A stretch of DNA of 64,000 nt from Diploptera punctata (Eukaryota; Arthropoda; Insecta; Blattodea; Blaberidae), in contig JASPKZ010007286.1 in the NCBI GenBank assembly GCA_030220185.1, positions 1,426,001-1,490,000 on the forward strand. The letters run 5' to 3'. The notes beneath the pieces are model-generated. The model was not told where the DNA came from. It ran no database searches and saw only the letters and a program-made list of their open reading frames with translations. This document shows positions 31,520-42,102 of this stretch, piece by piece. Every line of letters starts with the position of its first letter. Within the stretch, counting starts at the first letter, position 1. The position numbers were made by a program, and so were the translations under genes.

Positions 31520-32105
31520 ATTACTTACTTGCTCACTGGCACTATCGAACCCGTAGGTTCATGGCCGCACGGACATAGGCTCTCCATACATCCCTATCCT
31601 GAGCTAATGCTTTCCAATCATTCCCTGTATAATCTACTTCCCTCAAATCATAGTTAATGTTGTTCTCCCACCTCATTCTTGGTCTACCAACTGGGCGTTT
31701 TCCTTCTGGCTTTCCTACAAGAAGTTTCCATGCACGTCTTTCATTCCCCATACGCGCAACATGTCCTGCCCATCGCAGTCTACGGGACTTAACTGTTCTT
31801 ATTATATCTGGCTTCCTATAAAGACCATGTAGTTCATTGTTATGTAGTCTTCGAATGGGGGACTATTTGACCTCCGGAAAATTTTACCCCAGTAGAACCC
31901 ATGTCCGCATTTCTTGACGGTTGTATTTTTACGGTGAAAGATCGTCACTCTTTCGACCAAGGTACTTATTTCGTCTGGCTTATTACCTTCGACCAGTCCG
32001 GCATGGGTAACCCTATCGGCAGCAATGCTACCGCCGGCATAGCTCTCAGGATCATTTAAGCACACAAGCCACTCCACCACGACAAGGTAAAGATACCATG
32101 GAGGG
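31520..32105 (-). mobile_element. Short LINE-A derivative with 14-bp target duplication
   Basis: Minus strand: 5' end CCCTCCATGGTATCTTTACC, leader to about GGGGGACTATTTG...CCCCCATTCG, then the last 330 bases of LINE-A and tail. Flanked by CTTAAATAGGTTTA at 31506-31519 and 32106-32119. The 5' breakpoint is about 40 bases earlier than in the other three short derivatives. Confidence 0.95.
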
Positions 32106-32115
32106 CTTAAATAGG

Positions 32116-32119
<4 letters not shown>

Positions 32120-32153
<34 letters not shown>

Positions 32154-32339
32154 ACAGCAACAAGAGCTAGATACAAGAAATCAAACAGCACAGTGGAATG
32201 GCTAAAGAAGCATTTAACAGGACCTGTTTACCTCTGGAAAAAAAAAAAAAAGTTTTGTATAGAGTGTGATAATTGAGCGGGAACACTAAGACGCGATGAG
32301 AGGAGAAAACCAGAACGTAATAGGATAATTTATATCACG
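32120..32339. other. ATT repeat and unassigned sequence
   Basis: An ATT run at about 32117-32150, an A-run at 32240-32253, otherwise nothing recognised. Confidence 0.5.
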
Positions 32340-32350
32340 CACGCACACAC

Positions 32351-32412
<62 letters not shown>

Positions 32413-32420
32413 TATATATT
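32340..32420. repeat. (AC)n(AT)n compound microsatellite
   Basis: About 11 AC units followed by about 25 AT units with one interruption. Confidence 0.97.
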
Positions 32421-32882
32421 GTATTGTAGATTTTCACGGATATAAGTACGATAAAAAAAGGTTTCATGGGTTTTCCGCGCCAAAGATTCAAGGTTGGCCG
32501 CTGGCCACTGGTTGCAACGTTACCGATACAAGTAACTCGAACCTTTCAGTCCTTGTCAACCATGTCATCTTAGATGCTAATAGTTGCCTTATGAGGGTTG
32601 GATCTTTTTTGAATTGTGTAGAATGATCTCTAGATAAACAAAATAGCATATAAATGAATTGTTTTTTTTTCTGCGTAACACCGTCCAATTAACTACATGA
32701 TTTTTTTAAATTTTACTTGTTTATAGATATTTTAACATATAAGGGCACATCATGCCAAGGATTAAATTGAACACATTCATGAAAATCAATAATAAAAATT
32801 CAATATTTTCTTTGATGACTGAAAAATTCCAGTAAAGTCCCGGAACATTCCCTCCCTGAACCAATTCGTTCGGTTGATTATA
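32421..32882. other. Unassigned stretch
   Basis: No gene or repeat recognised. Confidence 0.4.
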
Positions 32883-33178
32883 GTAAAGTAGTCCCACTAC
32901 AGGCCTCGTGAGGCCCTTGGGGTAGTAGAAGGTTAAAGCTTCCACTTTTTTCTGGACAATCGGTACTTGATGTCAGCCGGGTTGTCAGTCCTGCATGACG
33001 GCCGCCTTTACCCCCAGAACAAGTGTCTGGTACTCATTTCCGTTAGAGGCTGAGTCGACCCCAGGACCATAGTGCCACCAGAAGTTTCGAGTAAGTTTAA
33101 AAATCCTGACCCACCTGGACTTGAACCTCGATCTTCCGGCTTATAGCGCAGTGCCTTAGCCACTACGCTACGGAGAGA
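32883..33178 (-). mobile_element. SINE-C
   Basis: Complete minus-strand copy from AAAGTAGTCCCACTACAGG to CTACGCTACGG. The B-box area has lost a few bases (GGTTCAAGTCCAGG on the minus strand). Confidence 0.87.
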
Positions 33179-33704
33179 AGATTAAAACAGAATGTGTAGT
33201 CTATAACATGTGAATAAATTCCCTTCAGTGGATAAGATTTTGTGATATGAATCTGTACAAAATGGCTTTGTATAATGAAGTATCGCCGCATACAAACCAA
33301 TCTGAATTCGCCAATTTTAATCAATTGAGATTTTTGCGGGAAAGTGGACATGCAAGATTTGATAAGATTTATGAAGCTTTCTTTCTACAAGTGGCTCAAA
33401 ACTTTCTTTTTGATGATGTTTACAAATTCATCTTACAAATAAAGACAACTTAAAATGTCCTCTTTCTACTTCTATTAATGACTTATAAACATCGTAAATA
33501 TTCCTTAAATTATTGTAGAACAAATATTGTAGTATGAAAACATATCATGGCAGAAACATTACTATTTATCATTTAATGTTTATTTTGAGATGTTCAACTT
33601 TTTTTGTGATTCCACGTCTATGAGTTTTGGTTGTTACTAGTTGGCCGAGTCGGCTATGTCTATTGTTATCTGTATTCATGTGTCTTTTCAAATGAACGCT
33701 ATTG
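33179..33704. other. Unassigned, with a 68-codon open frame
   Basis: 33247-33453 (+) is open and less repetitive than its surroundings (starts MNLYKMALYNEVSPHTNQSE) but shows no domain I recognise, no splice context and no second copy. I do not claim a gene. Confidence 0.3.
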
Positions 33705-34390
33705 CATATTATAGTCCGAGATCCGGCTGCAAGATTATTGCGTTCATCGAGTGTATGAACAAAATTATTATTTTTTCATAAAATTGTGAATTACTGAATA
33801 CATTTTTGCCGAGTTGCCTATTAAAATTCGGCCGCCAGTATGTTTAATTAAAATATAATTTATTTATTTATTCAAAATAATTTGATTCTCTTGTTATTAA
33901 AATAAATTATAATCCAGTTCGCAGAAATCGATGTATAGACCTTGAAAAGTTTTGGTTGCCATTACACACTTGGCCGTAAACCTCCTCGCGGCTACAGCAG
34001 GCTGTGACATCAATCAGTAATAAAATGGCGGTAAGTACGTATTTATTGTTTTATATTGTTCCCTCGCAGTGGGAAGTAAAACCACTGTCCTTTATGTATA
34101 CTACGTACAATGTATATACAAAAATATACCCAAAAGGTAGTGTTAATATACATTATACGAAACAAATCAAGCATTTTAAATGAACTGATCTTTATTTGAA
34201 ATAATTAAAACAATAATTACGTACTTGCCGCCATTTTATTACTGATTGGTGTCACAGCCTGCTGTAGCCGCGAGGAGGTTTACGGCCAAGTGTGCAATGG
34301 CAACCAAAACTTTTCAAGCTCTATACATCGATTTCTGCGAACTGGATTATAATTTATTTTAATAACAAGTGAATCAAATTATTTTGAATA

Positions 34391-34454
<64 letters not shown>

Positions 34455-35238
34455 GCTTTATTTTACCTGGCAGAGTTAAGGCCTTAAGGCCTTGTCTACC
34501 ACTCAACCAGGTTTAAAAAAAATACAAAAGAAAAGTCTTAAATCTAAATTACAATATATATATATATATATATATATAAACGATTACAAGTTATGAATAC
34601 AATACAATTAATATTTATAATGTATTTTGATTTACTCTAAATTTAACGAATTAAATATATAATATGTACAAGATATATAAAAAAACGAGGAAAAGATTAA
34701 TGACATAGTATAAAATTAAATAAATAGATAAAAATTAATTATTAGACAACAGGTAACTGTATAAGCGTGACTTAAAGGTGCCAAGTGTGCGGCAACCCCT
34801 GATATCTTGAGGAAGGAGATTCCAGGAGCGGGCGGAGGCTACTGTGAAGGAAGTAGAATAGGAGGAAGTGCTATGAAGAGGAATTGTTAGCAGACTGCTA
34901 TCTTGTGACCTAGTGTCAATATTGTGGTAGGAGGATAACTTCTCAAATCTGGACGCCAGGTAAGTAGGAATGTAGGAATTCAGAAGCTTGAAAAGTAGCG
35001 AAAGAGAGTGCAATTTACGTCTGTCAGTAAGACGGAGCCAAGAGAGGTTATTAAAGTGTTCGGAAATATGGTCATACATAATTATATTTTAATTAAACAT
35101 ACTAGCGGCCGAATTTTAATAGGCAACTCGGCAAAAATGTATTCAGTCATTCACAATTTTATGAAAAAAATTGATTTTGTTTATATACTTCATGAATGTA
35201 GTAATTTTGCAGCCGGATCTCGGAGTAATAGAATATAA
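33705..35238. mobile_element. DNA-3, foldback element with arms of about 370 bases, split by LINE-B
   Basis: Left arm (33705 to about 34080) contains CCGAGATCCGGCTGCAA, TGCCGAGTTGCCTATTAAAA, ATTCGGCCGCCAGTATG and CTCCTCGCGGCTACAGCAGG. The right arm (34190-34390 and 35084-35238) carries the same blocks in reverse complement. A unique centre of about 110 bases separates them. No ORF is seen. A diverged part of the same family is at 41606-41850. Confidence 0.82.
34389..35083 (-). pseudogene. LINE-B copy inside the DNA-3 right arm
   Basis: Minus strand, open 35079-34735: HFNNLSWLRLTDRRKLHSLS, ARSWNLLPQDIRGCRTLGTF and a stop. The 3' UTR ends with a hairpin-bearing AAGGCCTTAAGGCC and CTGCCAGGTAAAATAAAGC, then an (ATT)n tail at 34389-34455. 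It splits DNA-3 between TGAATAAATAATAA and ATTATATTTTAATT. Confidence 0.85.
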
Positions 35239-35253
35239 TGTTTTAGTTATTAT

Positions 35254-36192
35254 ATGTCTAAAATTAAAATTGGCAGTAAATTGTCACATGGTTTTACGAT
35301 AAATAAAGGTCTTCGTCAAGGTTGTTGTCTATCACCGACTCTGTTTAAAATATATGTACATGAAATATTAAAGAATTGGAGGAGAAAATGTTCAAGCATG
35401 GGAATTCCTATTTCAAACAACAAAACTTTATACAACTTACATTTTGCAGATGATCAATTGTTAATTGTACAAGATTATGAAGATTTAGAATATATGACTA
35501 GAAAAGTAATAGAAGAATATGAAAAATGGGGTTTAAATTTAAACATGAAAACAACTAAACATTTATCAATTGGTGAACCAGAACAAAATTTAACTGGAGA
35601 AACAATAAAATGTTGTAGTGAGATCACATATTTAGGAATTAAAATAAATAAAAATGGGAGTTATGAAGAGGAAATAAGAAATAGAAATAATAAAGGAAAA
35701 TTTGCAATTGCTTGCCTCAATGGAATGTTGTGGGATAAAAATATAAGTAATAAAAATAAAATGAATATATATCATACAATTGTTAAAAGCATCATTACTT
35801 ATGGAGCAGAACTTTGGCCATTAACAACAAAAACAAATAAGTATCTTTTGGCAACGGAAATGGATTTTATACGAAGGGCCGCAAGAATTTCAAGAAGAGA
35901 AAAAATTAGAAACTCAGTTATAAGGGAGAAAATGAAGATTGAAGACACTATTTTAGATTATATTAAAACTCAGCAATTAAGATGGTACGGACATGTCCAG
36001 CGAATGAAAGAGGATCGACTACCAAAATCTGTTTTGGAATGGAGACCTGAGGGAAGACGAAGCAGAGGAAGACCTAAAACCTCCTGGAGTCAGGGAATAT
36101 GTGTATATATGAAGGAGAAACATCTACAACCAGGAGATTGGATGGACCGACAAAATTGGCTGTTAGGAATCGGACGATGTCAAAGACATTAA
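35254..36192 (+). CDS. LINE-C reverse transcriptase, C-terminal part, open frame
   Basis: 312 codons without interruption. In order: GLRQGCCLSPTLFKIYVHEI (RT domain 4, residues 19-38), the active-site FADDQLLIVQDY (64-75), ITYLGIKINKNGSYEEEI, SIITYGAELWPLTTKTNKYL, MDFIRRAARISRREKIRN, LRWYGHVQRMKEDRLPKSVL and the basic GRRSRGRPKTSWSQGIC. It belongs to the same family as 23848-25299. Fingers, endonuclease and any ORF1 are missing because the element is 5'-truncated where it meets DNA-3 (about 35239). A frame without lesions implies a fairly young insertion, but it cannot act alone. The ATG may be fortuitous. Confidence 0.85.
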   Translation: MSKIKIGSKLSHGFTINKGLRQGCCLSPTLFKIYVHEILKNWRRKCSSMGIPISNNKTLYNLHFADDQLLIVQDYEDLEYMTRKVIEEYEKWGLNLNMKTTKHLSIGEPEQNLTGETIKCCSEITYLGIKINKNGSYEEEIRNRNNKGKFAIACLNGMLWDKNISNKNKMNIYHTIVKSIITYGAELWPLTTKTNKYLLATEMDFIRRAARISRREKIRNSVIREKMKIEDTILDYIKTQQLRWYGHVQRMKEDRLPKSVLEWRPEGRRSRGRPKTSWSQGICVYMKEKHLQPGDWMDRQNWLLGIGRCQRH

Positions 36193-36326
36193 TCAACCGA
36201 TGATCTGTCTATCTATATAAACCTCTTTTCCTTGAAACCCCTAGTTTTAGTTGTACAACTCCACACTTCTTATCTGTTTGCCAAACTATGGAGGTAAATA
36301 AATCCATGACAAAACAGTATATTTTA

Positions 36327-36548
36327 CGACCAGCCTCATGGGCTAATGGTCAGCCGTTCTGACTATTGTTCATGAGGTACCGGGTTCGATTCCCGATCAA
36401 ACCATAGGCATTTTTCTTGTGGTTGCCCATGGTCTGGAATTTAGGTTATGTTTAGGATTAAGGACTCTCCTGGCGCACCACTATCATCATCATCATCACC
36501 CATCATATCATCGGGGTAACTCCGCCTTCTAGGCGCCTCAACTTCAGA
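36327..36548 (+). mobile_element. SINE-B (head 2, tail 2), fused to SINE-E
   Basis: Clearest head 2: CCTCATGGGCTAATGGTCAG (A-box region), GGGTTCGATTCCC (B box); then TGCCCATGGTCTGGAATTT and tail 2 (GACTCTCCTGGCGCACCAC, CCGCCTTCTAGGCGCC). It stops in AGTGGGCTA and passes without a gap into SINE-E. Confidence 0.87.
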
Positions 36549-36832
36549 AGTGGGCTACCAGCCGGCTGTTGGCCTCACTTCTATGTATTAATCATAGAGG
36601 TGGGCGATCATTATTAGGGGTGACACCTGATCAGCATATCCGGTCCCGCATTCGTTATAGCTACTTGAACATAAAGCCGCTACTTAATTTAGCTTCCCAA
36701 ATGTATCACGATGCTGGGTGGGTACTGGTTCCGTAAGGTCGAAATTCCATGAGAGAATTTCTTCCCCCATGTGAACTCGATCCATCCTAAGTTCCGTAGC
36801 TGTGCCTTAAATGCTCGACTACGGTGCGAGAC
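36549..36832 (-). mobile_element. SINE-E
   Basis: Minus strand, from AGCCGGCTGTTGGCCTCAC to the head CGCACCGTAGTCGAGCAT; B box region GAGTTCACATGG decayed. Confidence 0.8.
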
Positions 36833-36936
36833 GTCTAAGATGCGTGTACAAATCAACTTTGTAATACCGTTCTCTATGTTGAATTACTGCGTGCAGTTAA
36901 TTGTATTGTGTAATTTACATGATGAATTCAGATATG

Positions 36937-37547
36937 TACTTACTTACTTACTCACTGGCACTATCGAACCCGTAGGTTCATGGCCGCACGGACATAAGCT
37001 CTCCATACATCCCTATCCTGAGCTAATGCTTTCCAATCATTCCCTGTATAATCTACTTCCCTCAAATCATAGTTAATGTTATTCTCCCACCTCATTCTTG
37101 GTCTGCCAACTGTGCGTTTTCCCCCTGGCTTTCCTACAACAAGCTTCCATGCAAGTCTTTCATTCCCCATACGTGCAACATGTCCTGCCCATCGCAGACT
37201 TAACTGTTCTTATTATATCTGGCTTCCTATAAAGACCATGTAGTTCACTGTTATGAAGTCTTCTCCATTCACCTGTCTGTTCATCTCTCGTTGGTCCAAA
37301 AATTTTCCTAAGAACTTTATTCTCAAAAACTCGTAATCTCATTTCCTCCCTTAAAGCAAGAGTCCATGTTTCGCACCCATATAATATAACTGGTAGAATA
37401 ATAGTTTTATATATTTTCAGTTTAACGTTTTTTGAAAGGAGTTGGGACATCAAGAGTCTCTGTAACTGGTAGAATAATAGTTTTATATATTTTCAGTTTA
37501 ACGTTTTTTGAAAGGAGTTGGGACATCAAGAGTCTCTGCAATGCATA
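36937..37547 (-). pseudogene. LINE-A 3' part with an exact 76-base tandem duplication
   Basis: Minus strand: MMSQLLSKNVKLKIYKTIIL, YGCETWTLALREEMRLRVFE, FGPTRDEQTGEWRRLHNSEL, KPGGKRTVGRPRMRW, VRAAMNLRVR and the (GTAA)n tail. 37388-37463 is repeated without change at 37464-37539, so the SKNVKLKIYKTIILPV coding part is present twice. A small deletion removes about 8 bases near 37195. Confidence 0.9.
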
Positions 37548-37789
37548 ATGTACTGAACAAAATTTATATTTATTTATTTTTATTTTTTTACTGACCGTAT
37601 AAGTTCATTAGTTTTAATTATTAATGAAGAAATGGAATCCCTACTAGCATTTATTTACTTTGATGGCTGCTGGAGATAATTCTGACTTCCGAATACAAGC
37701 TCCAAACCCTGCAGTCTAAGAAAACTTTCTCTGTAAATGGAACTTGAAACTATATTAACGGTGACAAATTAAAACAAATTTGTAACTTT
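37548..37789. other. Unassigned stretch
   Basis: No feature recognised before the target duplication of SINE-A2. Confidence 0.4.
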
Positions 37790-37805
37790 AAAGTTATTTG
37801 CATAT

Positions 37806-38193
37806 GTCCACCGCTGTGGTCTCGAGGTAGCGTGCTGCCTTGTGAGGCAGCTAGCCCGGGTTCGATCCCCGGTCGGGGCAGTTTTTCAGAGTGAGGTTTT
37901 TATCGGGATTTTTCCTCACCTGTAAGACAAATGTCAGGAAAACTTTAAGGCCCAAACGGTCCCCGAAATCATATGGCTATCGCAATCATCATTATTCATA
38001 TTCATCTTAGATTAAGCTTAGGATTAGGGACTCTCCTGGCGCACCATTATCATCATCATCACCCGTCATATCATCGGGGCAACGTAACCCCGCCTTCCAG
38101 GCGCCCCAATCTCAGAAGTGAGTTACAATTACGCCAATGCCAGAAGAGAACTCTAGAAATGTCTAAGGACAAAAACTGGAGGCATTAAAATAA
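37806..38193 (+). mobile_element. SINE-A2 with perfect 16-bp target duplication
   Basis: Head 1 with tail 2, from GTCCACCGCTG to GGAGGCATTAAAATA, flanked by AAAGTTATTTGCATAT at 37790-37805 and 38194-38209. The perfect duplication proves that the head 1/tail 2 combination is a mobile unit, not a chance junction. Confidence 0.97.
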
Positions 38194-38304
38194 AAAGTTA
38201 TTTGCATATTATTTATTTTTAATATTGTTGAAGATACTATGAAGTATTATGTATGGTTCACTTATAAAAAAAGTCCGTAATAAAAGAAGATAAAAATCTT
38301 TACA

Positions 38305-38985
38305 ATCACATCGCCTAATTATTTATCACGCCGCTTCATCAGACTATCCGACACACATAATCTTGACACTCGATCCCATCAGCACATTGTCCTTTATATC
38401 CCTCCTCATATCACTGTATATTATTCATTATCATTTACGGTCTCGCTTACCAAAACATGGAATTCCCTTCCGCCCTATGTCAGAGACTGTCAAACTATAA
38501 CATCCTTCAAAAACAAACTAAAGAATTATTTAATAACAAACTAACTTATACACCTCACTGATAGTATTCTTTTAACCATTAATAAATTTAATCATTTATG
38601 AAAATAATATTAAGATTAACAAATATTTTCTTTTGTTTTGTTTTGTTTTAAATATTGTACAAACGTAAAATTAGTTTTCTATATCTCATTATTTTTCTTT
38701 GTTTTTTTATAAACATTAGACAGGGACAATTTAATATGTTTTGCTTGTATACACTTTATTATTAGTTTTTAGTCTTAATGTTAACTTACATTAATTGGTT
38801 GCATTATAGATCGTAATATAATAGATATTATCTTTTTGATCACATTTTTATTTAGTATTTAATATTAGAGTTAATTGTGATTGTTATATTCTGATGTAAC
38901 ATATGTTTGTCCTGGTGAGTGGAAGAGAAGGCCACGTGGCCTTAACACCATCAGGCTAAATAAATCTAATCTAATCTAATCATAA
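38305..38985 (+). pseudogene. LINE-B 3' part
   Basis: Near-identical to 20825-21480: CGCCGCTTCATCAGACTATC, CATGGAATTCCCTTCCGCC, then 3' UTR, hairpin AAGGCC-ACGT-GGCCTT (38927-38942), AGGCTAAATAAATC and a (TAATC)n tail. A one-base loss (AGAGACTG for AGAAGACTG) shifts the frame near 38482. Confidence 0.87.
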
Positions 38986-39519
38986 AAAAATACCGGTTTC
39001 AAACGAATTGGCTTAAGGCGGTATCGTTTGAGAGTTGTATTCGAAGTGTTTCGAGATCAGATTCCGGTACCGACCAATCTGATATCAGTTTTCCTCAACA
39101 GTGCAGGCAAATGCTGGCTTGGAGTTACATTACCACTATCAATTTTATCATTCGTAATTTCATGATTCGGGAGATATGAAAATCCTAAACAAATTGTGGT
39201 ATATACCCTAAAGATCCTGGACGCGATGTGACCACAGATATTCAAACACCTTGAAATTAAATTAAGGAAAACAAATCAAAATAGTTTTAATTGTCAATAT
39301 GATGTTGAACTTTAAAATAATTAAGAATGCCTTTGCTGGAATATTTATGAATTTTCATTATCCATTTTTTTTATTATATACAACTTTCCTCATTAGAGGA
39401 TTGCCTCAAGGACAAGGTGATACAGACAATTAATTTTTGGAATTGTTGAAAAACATTTTGTAAATACATTTAAAAAAATCAAATTGTAATTGAAGTAGGC
39501 TATACATACTATACAGTAG
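38986..39519. other. Unassigned stretch
   Basis: Nothing recognised; moderately AT-rich. Confidence 0.4.
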
Positions 39520-39681
39520 AAATTTTGTAAATATGGTTTCTTAAAATTGAAATTGATCCTCTAATGGCAGCGATGGCAATTTTAGAAAGATACACCCTGT
39601 CCAAATATAAGGAATTCCAAAATTTGGCTAAGAATCCTGGTGTAGTACCTCTTGCCCCGATCATCAATCCTGTGACAATTA

Positions 39682-39719
<38 letters not shown>

Positions 39720-40534
39720 GGTATTTATCTATGTAATAGTCAATTGTTGGCTCATATATGGCTTTCTTTTCAGAGTCAACTTCCTCAGTTGGACACTATT
39801 GTGGGATCTAATATCATACGAATTTTAGAAGATGGTCTAATTGCAATAATATCCATTCGTGTGTTACTTCCATTAGTGGCCACACCATGAACTTCCTCAT
39901 AAACTGTGTATCCAAAATCTCGCAAGGCTTCTGCCATCATGTTTCGAATAGTGCGGTGCCGAATGTTTCTCAGTGATTCTTCAAACGGACAGGCCCCAAG
40001 GACGTGTGCAAGGGTTTCGTGCTCTCTGCGACAACATCTACAGAGGGTATCGTCCCTAGACCTGCCCGGCAAAGAATGCACCGCCGAGACATTGGATTGC
40101 ATTTTAATCGCTTCTCTCCATTCGGAACAAGACAATCCCTGATGATCACGAATCCATTGATTTGCCGGTGTATATTCGTTGTAGAGAACAACGCATTTTC
40201 CTTTATGAGGAAGTTGACTCCAGAGAACTGCTTCTTTGTCTCTTAGTTGTTTCCTGATTTTCCTTGCATCTGGTAGAAGACTTCGAGTATTAATATTGAT
40301 GTCACTAGGTTCAGTGCTAAGGTCTCTCACACATTGTAAACTTTCCTCTTTTAGGTTTCGGAGAATAGTAATATATGTATTATTGTCTTGGTAAAGAATG
40401 TGGCAAATGTTTATATGCTGTATTTTGTTACAGTATAAAAAAAACTCTGTGATTCTGTTCAACTCTGGAACATTACCACGAAGCCTATAAAATATATAAA
40501 TAATAAAAAAGGGTTGATGTTGAATAGGTGGCAC
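39520..40534 (-). pseudogene. LINE-F, R2-like element C-terminus (zinc knuckle and restriction-like endonuclease)
   Basis: Minus strand, open 40534-39785 (249 codons). Upstream part: LPDARKIRKQLRDKEAVLWS, LPHKGKCVVLYNEYTPANQW. Then a CCHC knuckle CRCCRREHETLAHVLGAC, and the endonuclease-type EEVHGVATNGSNTRMDIIAI, as in R2-group LINEs, whose RLE domain follows the RT. After a frame loss at about 39790 the reading continues EVDSEKKAIYEPTIDYYIDK, is split by (TA)n at about 39687-39716, and resumes VTGLMIGARGTTPGFLAKFW to about 39560. The RT itself lies outside or is lost. Assignment to R2 as opposed to NeSL or another RLE clade is not settled. Confidence 0.8.
39687..39716. repeat. (TA)n run inside the LINE-F coding remnant
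   Basis: About 15 TA units interrupt the coding sequence between the IDYYIDKYQ and VTGLMIGARG parts. Confidence 0.9.
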
Positions 40535-41135
40535 ATCTCATTCCGGGAGATGTAACCAGTGCGGAACCAGGTGACATCTGGCAACTGGTGTAGGAACTAG
40601 GCCGCGGATGCTACTTCTTGCATCTGAAGGTCAGCCACTTTCTTGTGCAGCCCGCGGCTCCGATGAAAGTCGGCATTCTTAAAAGTGGAGCAGAGAAAAC
40701 GGATGGATGCTGCAGTTGTAAAGGGCATATCTTCACAACGCTATCAATTCTCAAATAATACCTATCTATACGCGGATATCGGTTTTATCATCTGAAACAA
40801 TTGTGGTCCTCTGGGTGATATAATTAACAACAATAATAATAATAATAATAATAATATAATACATTTATTTAAACACGTCATAGGGCATTATCTTCCACTC
40901 AACTGTGATTTATTATTTACAATAGTATATTACGATGCGAGGTTTTTACAGAAGCGAGGAAAATGTTTAAAAACCGAGCGATACCGAGGTTTTTAATTTC
41001 CGAGATTCTGTAAAACACTTCACAAACGTGCATTGCACATTATTTTTTTGCGCGATGGCGTTTTCAAAATAATAAATAATAGTAAAATAATAGCATCTTT
41101 GTTGGAAATATTTGTGTTCATTATAGACAACTGAC
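40535..41135. other. Unassigned; short AAT run at 40829-40857
   Basis: 40535-40760 may be a decayed upstream part of LINE-F. 40920-41060 contains GAGGTTTTTACAG and CGAGGTTTTTAATTTC near-repeats. No gene recognised. Confidence 0.35.
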
Positions 41136-41593
41136 GTTATATTATATGGGTGCGAAACATGGACTCTTACATTAAGGGAGGAAAGGAGATTACAAATATT
41201 TGAGAATAAAGTACTTAGAAGAAAAATTTTTGGACCAAAGAGAGATGAACAGACAGGTGAATGGAGAAGACTACATAATAATGAACTACATGGTCTTTAT
41301 AGGAAGCCAGATATAATAAGAACAGTTAAGTCTCGTAGACTGCGATGGGCAGGACATGTAGCACGTATGGGGAATGAAAGACTTGCATGGAAGCTTCTTG
41401 TAGGAAAGCCAGAGGGAAAACACCCAGTTGGTAGACCAAGAATGAGGTGGGAGAATAACATTAACTATGATTTGAGGGAAGTAGATTATACAGGGAATGA
41501 TTGGAAAGCATTAGCTCAGGATAGGGATGTATGGAGAGCTTATGTCCGCGCGGCCATGAACCTACGGGTTCGATAGTGCCAGTGAGTAAGTAG
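41136..41593 (+). pseudogene. LINE-A 3' part with 12-bp target duplication
   Basis: 5'-truncated copy from TTATATTATATGGGTGCG to the (GTAA)n tail, flanked by TAGACAACTGAC at 41124-41135 and 41594-41605. The C-terminal coding is nearly intact (MGNERLAWKLLVGKPEGKHP through VRAAMNLRVR), with a shift near 41221. Confidence 0.93.
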
Positions 41594-41605
41594 TAGACAA
41601 CTGAC

Positions 41606-41850
41606 TAAGGTTAACAGTGTGGACAATGTTTATTATTCAAACTACAGCAGGCCGTTAGACCGTTAGTGATAAAATGGCGCCAAGTACGCATTTATTGATC
41701 ATATTGTTTCAAATAAAGTTCAGTTCGTTTAAAATGCAGTGATTTGTTTCGTACAATGTATATTAACACTACCTTTTGGATATTATTTGAATATACATTG
41801 TATGTAGTATACATAGAGGGCAGTGGTTGTACTTCCCACACGTGGTTTGT
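41606..41850. mobile_element. DNA-3 fragment
   Basis: Similar in reverse complement to about 34020-34230: AAAATGGCGCCAAGTACG, TCAAATAAAGTTCAGTTCG, TAACACTACCTTTTGGATA, GTAGTATACATAGAGGGCAG. Part of one arm and the centre of the foldback. Confidence 0.65.
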
Positions 41851-41919
41851 AATATGTATTATTACAGTACAGTTATTTTATTACAGCATAGTTATTTAGG
41901 TTGGCAACCCCGAAATGTA

Positions 41920-42095
41920 GGAAGTTGAACTTGGTACTTTAATGGACAAACATTTAAAGTATGACAAACACGTTTCCTTGCTGTGCAACAGATTACGTAA
42001 ATCTATTATAGATAATATTTGCAAATTTATGTCAGGCGTATTGCTTACTTAGCTCTTGATTCAATTATTGATGATCCAGTACGGACTACTGAGTT
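41920..42095 (+). pseudogene. LINE RT C-terminal remnant, CR1/Jockey-like
   Basis: Reads LMDKHLKYDKHVSLLCNRLR then, after damage, LALDSIIDDP. The DKHLKWxxHV...LCxRLRK pattern is common just after the RT domain in CR1/Jockey-group LINEs. Short and unsupported by a second copy. Confidence 0.45.
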
Positions 42096-42102
42096 GGAAT
42101 AC

